The notes under the pieces: model-generated
The model's input: only the letters and a program-made list of their open reading frames with translations
What the model was told of the DNA's origin: nothing
The model's database searches: none
Assembly: GCA_026075535.2 (NCBI GenBank)
Contig: AP026546.1
Span: 8,246,001 to 8,310,000, forward strand
DNA from: Tricholoma matsutake
Lineage: Eukaryota > Basidiomycota > Agaricomycetes > Agaricales > Tricholomataceae
Length of the DNA: 64,000 nucleotides
Direction of reading: 5' to 3'
Translations under genes and position numbers: made by a program
In this document: positions 57,301-64,000 of the stretch, piece by piece
Layout of the letters: each line of letters opens with the position of its first letter
How positions within the stretch are numbered: the first letter of the stretch is position 1

Positions 57301-59201
57301 GTCGATCAGGCAGGCAGAGGAAAATCCCAAACCGTCCCGGCAATACCTATGGAGAACAGCGACTCCCCTCTGACATAGAGAGAGACATTGCGCGTGATCG
57401 ATATTGGAAGAAGTCTGTGGGTCAAGATTCGGATCATAACCAAACACGACCACGACCTCAACAGCAAGAACCGGTTGCTGGACCGAGTTCGGCACCCCAC
57501 GAGAGTGTGCCCGATTCCAATAATCAAGAACATGATCACCCAATGGGGGAACCGGACGAAGCAGGTTATATTAAAAAGATAACCAAGGAAGGTGGAGATG
57601 AGCTTATCCGCTGGCTGTTGTCAAAAGCAGTCACACCATCAAGCGGAAAAAGCCTAGTTCCAAACCAATTTCGCGATATTGCGCGCCTACCCCGGCAGCA
57701 GCAACTTGAGTGGAAACAGGCTTGTCGTGAAGAGTTAGAGGCTCTTCGCAAGCGACAAGTCTATGACATTGTCGATCTTCCACATGATCGAAAAACGATC
57801 AAAAATAGATGGGTTTTCTCCGTGAAATCGGACGGAAGAAAACGAGCCAGACTCGTGGCCAAAGGCTTTTCACAAGTCGAAGGCGTTGACTTTGATGAGA
57901 TTTTCTCACCAGTAGTCCGCTACGAGACCGTACGCCTCATGTTTGCCCTTGCGTCTCTAGAAGGCATGTATATGACCGGTCTAGATGTAAAAACCGCATT
58001 TTTATACGGCAAACTTGATGAGGAGATCTATATGGATCAACCCGAGGGTTTCAAACTCGAGGGTAAAGAGCGCAAAGTAATGCGCTTACGCCGAGCATTG
58101 TATGGCCTTAAACAGGCTTCACTAGCATGGTGGAGAGAGCTAGAGGCATTTATGCGCACCATTGGGTTCGTGCGCGCCAGCTCCGATGCCGGCATCTTCA
58201 TACACAAGGATCCTAAGACAGGCAGCATCGTTATTGCGCTAGTCTATGTTGATGATGGCTTGTTCATGGGCAAGAACAAGAAACTTGTGGATGAAAAGAA
58301 GAATGCTTGCCTGAAGCATTGGGAGTGCCGTAGTACTGAAAAAGTCACGGAATTCTTAGGCATGCGCGTCACCCAGACCGCTGCAAAAGTCAAACTCGAT
58401 CAAACAGAATATCTCGCCAAAGTGCTTGAGAGGTTCGAGATGACAAATGCCAAGATTGCCCCCACTCCACTCCCGACTGGCTACAAACCGTCGGAGAACA
58501 CAGCGACGCCAAACGCGGCGCTTAGATCAAAATATCAGTCTGTGATCGGATCTTTATTGTATCTGATGCTCGGAACGCGACCTGATATCGCTTACGCGGT
58601 AATCAAGATGTCGCAATTCTCGGCTAATCCTAGCCAAGAACATCTAGACAAAGCAATGTACATAATGCGCTATCTGGTGGGAACCCAGAAGTACAGTATG
58701 GTCTATGATGGAGAGAAATCCGAGGGGCTACAGGCCTTCACAGATTCTGATTGGGCAGCTGACACAGTCAAGCGCCGATCTACAACGGGTTACTTTGCTA
58801 CTCTGGCGAGTGGCATTGTGTGCTGGCAGTCCCGTTTACAAAAAACTGTAGCACTGTCATCCACAGAAGCCGAATACATGGCTCTCTCCGACACTTGTCG
58901 GCAGATAGTGTGGATAGAGTCCTTATTCCAGGAACTTGGATATACACTGAAGCGCGTACCAATCTGCGCTGATAATCAAGGATCCATCTTTATTGGATCA
59001 AATCCAGTTCAGGAAAGAAGGACCAAACATATAGACATTCGCTACCACTACACCCGCGAATGCATAGAAAATGACAAAGTCACAGTCGTTTTCATTCCTG
59101 GAAGTGATAATCCGGCTGACATGTTCACAAAGAACCTTGGCGCCGTCCTATTCAGGAAATTTAGAGACTCTCTCGGAATTACTTTCGAGATTCAAACTTA
59201 G
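54339..59201 (+). CDS. Copia Gag-Pol polyprotein, ~1620 residues
   Basis: The first ATG is at 54339 (MSSTLEKLVQTFDG); the open frame begins earlier at a TTG codon (54306). Domains in order: Gag of the copia type (FDGSNYILWADSMKAWLRSQ; a zinc knuckle is not visible, instead a basic KRGRRGDRKTKEEKPKEK stretch); aspartic protease (DWIMDSGASKHFTG); GAG-pre-integrase (LTWHRRLGHPSKEAL, with CPGCAEGK); integrase with HSDLKE, a variant VDPGGEF and GRAERAIRTI as the DDE positions; a proline/acidic spacer; RT (RLVAKGFSQVEGVDFDEIFS, active site YVDDGLF); RNase H (FTDSDWAAD, LSSTEAEYMALSD) ending at NPADMFTKNLG. No frameshift separates gag and pol, as in other copia elements. All catalytic motifs are present, so it may be active. 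Confidence 0.97.
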   Translation: MSSTLEKLVQTFDGSNYILWADSMKAWLRSQGLWQITSGAEQKPPPAPPLTATNATLVVDANAKLQTWSNKNDQAIGSLVLRLAPSIRQRANTKDTAEEVWDLIRTDYGVDGPSQVFSDFRSAIAIKIPAANPAPEIARMADKFERLTAANVAIPELVQAMILLAAMPREYDSLSATVLNTTATSALTFKHVKDSIVAEASRRTAVGKPAGQPQANKLSAVKRKGGNPKWQPKEGQNSNGDSSRKRGRRGDRKTKEEKPKEKHTHLASNAFTTINGNGTIIPPMPLIQRIERREHTPTRDPRRRPPAQAYTGAASSSRSVYTEYQQARDTLERMQLPCSAKNLRPLEEHLTVREGKRRRIEPETEAMIEEVEDDTVSLGSEPPVTDEEVWKAVNEMLVDEPLDTGAYDDRSVLFPATSTKIKIPMNTANFSCEILPLLNVSWNYVDLNICAMCAKGDCKKGADWIMDSGASKHFTGEMKDFASYEPLPRKDSTLVQTATGTTHIVGKGAVFIRHQVVCNGKSETRETRLYPVYYIPDINTRLMSMGVFLQDGSDVRGSSAYISFIEHGNPIMHCVPLRRNDTIYWARTHILSTKKVNVATIYVADYLTWHRRLGHPSKEALGKMPKSTIKFPRNLIIPKDKIICPGCAEGKMTSKSFPESDSRADKSFELIHSDLKELPVLSYHKHKYFIVFLDDKTSHIWVQCLRKKSDAAAAIRQFLAMAKTQYGATIKRWRVDPGGEFKDRELQKQLKDLGIKIEMSAPHVHQQNGRAERAIRTIMEKSQTLRFTACLPQSWWEFCIEHATHLYNRTPIRRLKWLTPFEDLTKVRPDLNNLKVFGCGAYVYLPKEKRPTTLSPRSELMTYLGVEDGIKAYRFMRRNGAIFIGATALFDETMFPCCPGAKTPAKTDLGDFPPEPEDDDHSSGTDGDDPIPPQNPPLPPSSEDDDDLPSEQKAHDDATNAPPPPPPVSTEDFRPRREDQQEWQQLPRRSGRQRKIPNRPGNTYGEQRLPSDIERDIARDRYWKKSVGQDSDHNQTRPRPQQQEPVAGPSSAPHESVPDSNNQEHDHPMGEPDEAGYIKKITKEGGDELIRWLLSKAVTPSSGKSLVPNQFRDIARLPRQQQLEWKQACREELEALRKRQVYDIVDLPHDRKTIKNRWVFSVKSDGRKRARLVAKGFSQVEGVDFDEIFSPVVRYETVRLMFALASLEGMYMTGLDVKTAFLYGKLDEEIYMDQPEGFKLEGKERKVMRLRRALYGLKQASLAWWRELEAFMRTIGFVRASSDAGIFIHKDPKTGSIVIALVYVDDGLFMGKNKKLVDEKKNACLKHWECRSTEKVTEFLGMRVTQTAAKVKLDQTEYLAKVLERFEMTNAKIAPTPLPTGYKPSENTATPNAALRSKYQSVIGSLLYLMLGTRPDIAYAVIKMSQFSANPSQEHLDKAMYIMRYLVGTQKYSMVYDGEKSEGLQAFTDSDWAADTVKRRSTTGYFATLASGIVCWQSRLQKTVALSSTEAEYMALSDTCRQIVWIESLFQELGYTLKRVPICADNQGSIFIGSNPVQERRTKHIDIRYHYTRECIENDKVTVVFIPGSDNPADMFTKNLGAVLFRKFRDSLGITFEIQT

Positions 59202-59233
59202 CTGCTTAGAGCGCTGTACAGTTTGAGGGGGGG

Positions 59234-59505
59234 TGTTGAAATTAATCCCTGATGCATGCTGTATACATGAGGCAATACATGCAGCATACGCATGTTACTG
59301 CGCTTACTGCGCATACATGCGGTAAACACATTCCCGAGTCATGTGACATCCTTAATATTATGTATATAAGGAGAACCTGTACCGTAGTAGGAATACAGTG
59401 TTCTTACCTCTGCTAACCCTAGCTGTAAGTCTAACTAAACCCCAGGTAGGTTGTAAGGAACGTGTAGTCTCTTCCCCTGTGCAGCGTATATAGTCTGCTC
59501 CAACA
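59234..59505 (+). repeat. 3' LTR of the copia element
   Basis: 272 bp, no difference from the 5' LTR found by reading both side by side. Confidence 0.97.
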
Positions 59506-59556
59506 CTGACAAGGCTGATGATGTGGCTCCCTCAGCAGCTAGTAATGGAAAGGTGG

Positions 59557-60493
59557 GTATCGACATTTTTTCAAAACAACCACTGAGAAATCTTTCCAGA
59601 AGAGAAGCGAAAGCCAACATCAGGAGATCAGGGTTTCTTTGGTTTTATCGTCCGCTATTTGTCATGGCTATCTAAAATAGTTGGATTATGTACCCTTCGA
59701 CCTACCTGTACAACGGCACCGTCACACTTGAGTAACTTTGAAGCACACTGTCGTAATCAAGTCACAATTAAGGACTCATTGCATTCAGGTTGCCTGAATG
59801 GAACTTCGAGATTTCAACTGGCAGTACTTTGTAAACTTGTGACCTGGCGACAGACCTGCAATGCATTTTCTGTAATTTCTTTACTAGTTGCTACTAGGTA
59901 TTGCAATGTGCCAGACACATAGGTCATGTTGTGAGCAAGGGGTGGGCGTGTTTTCGTTCATGCTATAGCTACATCCAATGAGGTAGAATATTTAAATCTG
60001 TTGTGTAATGTTACGTAGACCTCACGTATTAACGGTTGTAGCATATTCCTTCACAATTGGCATACACCAGTCGCTCTTGCCTTATGTTGTCTTCATCCCT
60101 GTTTGCACTTGATATTACAACATGCTAGCAGAGTATAGTTATAAGGGATGTCAAGTCGCAATCTGCCGTGTGAGTTGCATTGTAAATAACTGATTCGGCA
60201 TCTTGCCTGTTCACACTTGATATTACAACATGCTGGCAGAGTTGATCTCAAATCATGCTAGTTTCTAGCACATGCAAACCATATACATTCTCAAAACATA
60301 ATATAGCAAATTGTAATATAGCAGAGGAACCAGACATCCGTTAAGGAAATGACAACAAAACAGCAAGAACAGACTTGGAAGCAGTGTCAGTGACCTAGCT
60401 TCATCCCCGGTGTCATGCACAGGGCACAGCATCAGTGCTGTAGAAGTCATAGATTGGTACAAAGACATATGATGTTCATTCATTTTAGTGATC
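59557..60493. other. No gene seen; one short spaced direct repeat
   Basis: About 940 bp without a supportable gene. CACTTGATATTACAACATGC with flanking bases occurs at ~60104-60131 and again at ~60213-60240. Confidence 0.5.
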
Positions 60494-60820
60494 CTACAGT
60501 GCACCATACCCTGTATCCGAACCATCCTCACTTTCCCTATCGTCCTCTGAGTCAGAGCTACAATCTTCATTTCTGTCAGCTACAGATGAGTTGTCTGAGT
60601 GATCGTCATCATCATCGTCTCCCTCATCTGCTTCGCCACTGGCACCATCTGTTAGCCCTTGTGCCTCATCCCAATCGCCAGCTATCTCCATTTCTGATCT
60701 GTGGGCAATTTCTTGCAGTTCATCCAGCAACTTGATGTCTCCGTCCCTAAGAAGCGGCTCCAAGTCCATCCAATCTGTGCTGCTTGCTTGATTGGCAGCA
60801 CCTGCCATGAAAGCATTCAC
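60494..60820 (-). CDS. Acidic hypothetical protein segment
   Basis: A 108-codon frame: FMAGAANQASSTDWMDLEPL, LLDELQEIAHRSEMEIAGDW, then a run of Asp/Glu/Ser (DEGDDDDDDHSDNSS, SDSEDDRESEDGSDTG) to a stop. This looks like the acidic C-terminal end of a larger protein, perhaps the last exon; the 5' CAG before GTGCTGCCAAT near 60804 could be an acceptor. No domain recognised. Many transposase-associated basidiomycete proteins end this way, but that is only suggestive. Confidence 0.35.
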   Translation of the reverse strand: MNAFMAGAANQASSTDWMDLEPLLRDGDIKLLDELQEIAHRSEMEIAGDWDEAQGLTDGASGEADEGDDDDDDHSDNSSVADRNEDCSSDSEDDRESEDGSDTGYGAL

Positions 60821-61502
60821 ACTGTTCAGTAAAAAACAATGGTATATATCCGTTCAGCGGATTTCTGCAAAACGACGATAGATCCATCAGTAGCGGATTG
60901 GGCCCACATCAGGAAAGACTCGTGTGGGCCCAGGGTGTGATGCATCCATGTGGGCCCAGTATACAGCTTCACTGAAGAATTCTCGGCGGCAGCAACATCT
61001 GAATCATGGCGCCGGCTAGCACGGTCATCATTTTACTACATGTTACCACATATACATGGGCCCATGCAATGCGTGTGATACTGCACAATTGTATTGGCCC
61101 ACCACTGGTTTTCTTATAGACATTGGCCTATATGGACATATTGTTGGTGCTGGTTCCCAGTGCTGATGATCATTGTAGGTTTGGTAGGAAAAAGTGCAGC
61201 AGCAGGTCAGCAGGTATCGGTGGTTGGATGCATACGGCATCAGGTCACAGCAGATACAGTTGGATGCATGCGGTGCCAGGACATGCCACACTAGCCGATT
61301 GTTTTAGACACCGATGTGATGTCCTGCTATAGATTATGGTTAGATATAAACAAATGTCCCAATGTTGGGGCCAGAATCTGGAGGTATGAGCACACAATTT
61401 TACTGACTTGACAGAGGGTGTAGTTAAGAGTTTGAACTGCTTACCACATATACATGGGCCCATGCGATGATTCCATTTGACAGGGAACGATCGTATTGGC
61501 CC
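60821..61502. repeat. GTGGGCCCA-rich repeat region with a direct duplication
   Basis: The segment from TTACCACATATACATGGGCC (61043) to about 61175 is repeated at 61441-61502 plus 62331-62412, the second copy being split by R8. Several TGTGGGCCCA words occur at 60905-60962. No gene. Confidence 0.7.
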
Positions 61503-62330
61503 TAGTGTTTAAAGGTCTGGTCCTATGAACTAGAAAAAGACCGAAACCGGACTGAACTGAACCAAAGTCCAGTTCATCAGGTGGGTATTTATAGGATCGG
61601 TCTTTTGCAGTCCAGTTGCCAGTCTTTTGCTTTGACAAATATCATTGAACCAATGAAAACCAATCCGAACCGGTTTCAACCGGTTTATAGGTCACGTACA
61701 CTATACTCCCTGATTCCCACACATAATGGCTTCAATTTCGCTCCCTGGACCATCAAAAACGGTTGAGAACTGAGAGAGATATGACAAAATACATTTTGAT
61801 GTGAGTATTTTGATGTCATTTGAGCAGCTGTGACTGTACTGTTTATACCTTGTGCTACAGAAATGTTGGGCACAATTGGACATTATACAAGGCAAAGGAA
61901 TAACATACATAAACATCTATACCATGTGTATTTGATTCATTTAACAGCCCTAACAAGTTGTAACTACAAACTACAAACTACAACATGGAATACAATGTAC
62001 TTTTGTTTCGGTCATATCTCTGTCAGATCTTGATGAAATCTCTTAAAAGTTGGACCTGTCACTGGGGAACTACAATATACAACTGCTTGTGTAATGGTAA
62101 GATAGTCCAATTAATAGTTGTTGAGAAGTATATGGGTTATATTGGTACAACAAATTTTACAGCAAAAAGTCGGTTCAAACTGGTTTTTTTCGGTCCATGG
62201 ACTGATATGGACTGGTCCTATGCAGTCTGGTTGCAGTTCAGCAATATCTGGGTCAGTTTTGGACTGGTTGCGGTTGCAGTTGCCCCATTTAGACATAAAA
62301 AACTGGACTGAACTGGACCTGTAAACACTA
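61503..62330. mobile_element. R8: 828-bp hAT-like MITE, 8-bp TSD ATTGGCCC
   Basis: Ends TAGTGTTTAAAGGTC and, as reverse complement, TAGTGTTTACAGGTC. ATTGGCCC flanks both sides (61495-61502, 62331-62338). The undisturbed site GTATTGGCCCACCACTGG is present at 61091-61108. Subterminal arrays of GGTCCAGTT/CAGTCC/AACCGGTTT words. No ORF. Confidence 0.88.
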
Positions 62331-62499
62331 ATTGGCCCACCACTGGTTTTCCTATAGACATCGGCCCATACAGACTTATCATTGGTGCTTGTTCCCAGCG
62401 CCGATGATAATTTTGTCCATTGATTACTTAATCATCCAAACATTCTGTATCTACAACTGCATTGAAGTTATGATATCCTGCTATACAAACCTCAAATCC

Positions 62500-63503
62500 A
62501 TGCCTTGCTGGCCATATAAACCTGACCCTGTTACTGCTGGTGAATTCGCTACTGCATTGAATCAAATAGAAGTCGAGCATCAGAGGAACACTGATTTCCT
62601 AGAGAACCCTCACCCTACAGTCAAACCTACTGAGTTCCATGAGCAGGCCATTGCTGCTCAACAGGTAGCTCATGATCTCAGCATTCGAGAGAGTACTATG
62701 GGACTACTACCAGCACGGAATGATCTAGCACATGGGCAGGAAGTGCTGTTGTATGGAACGTCACGTCTCCGTGCTGCAATCACTGCATGGATCCTTGCGG
62801 TAGATAACGATGAAGACTACAAAGAGTCACGGTTGGGGTGGGTGTCTAGCCTATTTTTTGAGACTGTAAGTGAACATATTGTGATTGTCAATTATCTGAT
62901 CACCAATACCAACTTAGAAGGAATTCTTGATGGCCACCGGAATTTATGCCTCTATGGGTGGCAGTGCTCCATACACTCCCCCGCTCGTCATGGAAACCAT
63001 AAAGATGGTACAGGATGGGACTTTGGGGTGCTCGGAACACAATGATCCTGAGGGCAAAGATTTTCTGGAACTAGAATACATTCCAGCGATACAAAGGTAC
63101 TTGAAGGTTGATGCTGATGACCCCACCCATATTGTCGATAGCTATATCAATTCTTGGTGGAGTAAACAGAATGATCCAGAGAACTACAACTCATACCCAT
63201 TTGCTCCACACAACTTCCTGGTGGTTCATCAGCCACAGGTGAGTAACATGTTGTTGTCCTTTAATTTATCTTAAGTTTCATCAGATCCAGTTCACCTGGC
63301 AAGACCTACGGCTGGTCCCATATGCCGCCGGTGACCTGGCCGAAATACAATTAATGATGAAGATCTTCAATGACCTGCGTTTGACATGGAAAAGGATGAC
63401 TGAGATGGTCCAAGAAAATGATGCCCAACTTCAGAAGGACAGGAAATTGTTGGCTTACTGGGAGGATGTGCAGAATCAGGTTAGGGAGCACCTTGACACT
63501 TAA
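62500..63503 (+). pseudogene. Two-exon hypothetical gene with a 1-bp frameshift
   Basis: From ATG 62500 the frame reads MPCWPYKPDPVTAGEFATAL, NPHPTVKPTEFHEQAIAAQQ and LHGQEVLLYGTSRLRAAITA-like sequence to ITNTNLEG (about 62920). A single extra G there shifts the frame; in the corrected frame it continues MATGIYASMGGSAPYTPPLV, FLELEYIPAIQRYLKVDADD and YPFAPHNFLVVHQPQ. It splices (GTGAGT at 63239, TCAG at 63284) to an exon ending WEDVQNQVREHLDT (stop 63501-63503). The last part is a probable coiled coil. Family not recognised. The first exon may have upstream parts lost near R8. Confidence 0.5.
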
Positions 63504-64000
63504 CAAGTCATCTATGTTGGAAAAGATAAACATTGTAGTGACCGGCGCCAGTAGTGATAAAGTCACTTGTGGCGATAAGCATCCAAGGTCAAGAGCTAAG
63601 TGAATGACCAGCGCCAGTTATTGTAGAACCCCATGAGCTACAAAAATGTGTATGGGCCCATCCTAAAATAATACAGGGAAATGGGCCCATACGAATGATA
63701 CACTCAATGGAATGATCGGGTGGGCCCATGACAGTAAAAGGAAAACAGTATGGGCCCACACGACTATAGCATACAGGACTTGAATTACTGCTGTTATTAC
63801 AAATCATAAAGAATATATCCTAAAACAGTACATTGTAGTGATTGGTGCCGGTAGGGATATACACAAGCATGTAACAGAAGAGAACAATCATTAGTCAAAG
63901 ACAGTAGTAATGTGCAATGAGAGTAGACATAGATTAATCCTGACACTGGCCGGAAAGCAACTGTCGCTTGTGTGGCAGTCAGCTATTTCTGAACTGTATC
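63504..64000. repeat. Direct repeat region, no gene seen
   Basis: CATTGTAGTGACCGGCGCCA at ~63531 recurs as CATTGTAGTGATTGGTGCCG at ~63831, about 300 bp apart, each followed by GTAG(T/G)GAT. TGGGCCCA words recur between them (63653, 63683, 63721, 63752). The pattern suggests the ends of another short element, but no inverted repeats or target duplication could be confirmed. Confidence 0.5.

Larger units (their letters stand above)
53817..59505 (+). mobile_element. Ty1/copia LTR retrotransposon, intact and very young
   Basis: 5689 bp with two 272-bp LTRs (53817-54088, 59234-59505) that read as identical by eye. CTGAC flanks both sides (53812-53816, 59506-59510). One uninterrupted gag-pol frame fills the interior. 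The primer site after the 5' LTR and the polypurine tract (TTGAGGGGGGG, 59223-59233) are both present. Its CpG-rich sequence contrasts with the CpG-poor older repeats. Confidence 0.98.
53535..59556 (+). pseudogene. Hypothetical gene exon interrupted by the copia element
   Basis: The exon-like frame 53553-53816 reads VFAVSSETNWVNLEQKIAGT, then VPLVVPPRNANSSVLKRKMK and EVIVRVTD. The copia element follows. Immediately after the right-hand CTGAC the same frame resumes as KADDVAPSAASNGK (59511-59552) and meets a GTGGGT donor. Joining across the duplication restores the frame, so this was an intact coding exon before the insertion. I do not recognise the family. Upstream and downstream exons were not identified, so the gene may have been a fragment already. 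Confidence 0.5.

Overview
The window looks like nuclear DNA of a filamentous basidiomycete, probably an Agaricomycete with a large transposon-loaded genome. The evidence is dense 50-60 bp introns with fungal splice signals, a calpain-like protease and a casein-kinase-1-like kinase split into many small exons, a chromodomain Ty3/gypsy element, a Ty1/copia element, a Harbinger element, Helitron and TET/JBP-like remnants, and an SPT5-like relic. An ectomycorrhizal Agaricales genome would fit, but the species cannot be fixed from the sequence. No rRNA genes, functional tRNA genes, CRISPR arrays or bacterial features were seen.

Layout. 1-3.8 kb is a genic island: a partial membrane-protein end, a CK1-like kinase whose reading frame continues through a short intron into a C-terminal extension, and a poorly resolved gene. 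3.8-8 kb holds two decayed genes around a TA-flanked element with perfect 30-bp terminal inverted repeats; inside it sits a 1.1-kb near-perfect palindrome with its own 3-bp target duplication. 8-16.5 kb holds a palindrome-rich repeat (R1), a multi-exon low-complexity gene ending inside R1, a Helitron N-terminal fragment, minisatellites and an SPT5-like pseudogene. 16.56-30.10 kb is one chromovirus (minus strand) whose 5' LTR was entered by a second copy of the same family (plus strand); the second copy was then hit by a 1.1-kb solo-LTR-like insertion. Target duplications order the three events. 30-49.7 kb is an accessory region of palindrome-rich elements (R2-R7), a TET/JBP-like dioxygenase relic fused to a Helitron fragment, and a 4.1-kb Harbinger element. 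49.9-52.7 kb is a well-preserved 11-exon calpain gene. 53.8-59.5 kb is a very young copia element with indistinguishable LTRs and an intact gag-pol. 59.5-64 kb holds an acidic hypothetical ORF, another palindrome/TIR element (R8) and a two-exon gene with a 1-bp frameshift.

The most unusual content is the R family. These are non-autonomous elements; four (R2, R6, R7, R8) have verifiable 8-bp target duplications, and three of those have hAT-like TAG ends. Subterminal regions are arrays of degenerate short repeats. The interiors share a vocabulary: outward-facing tRNA-like A/B-box modules, serial C-rich hairpins, short GAGCA hairpins with compensatory base changes between copies, and GGGCCC palindromes placed exactly at intron-like 5' junctions. 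I think this is the best candidate in the window for an undescribed element type. The structures are read directly from the sequence; classification and function are inference.

A second theme is decay. Older elements are CpG-poor and broken mainly by CGA-to-TGA changes, while the copia element and the cellular genes are CpG-rich and intact. This is what methylation-driven mutation of old repeats would leave.
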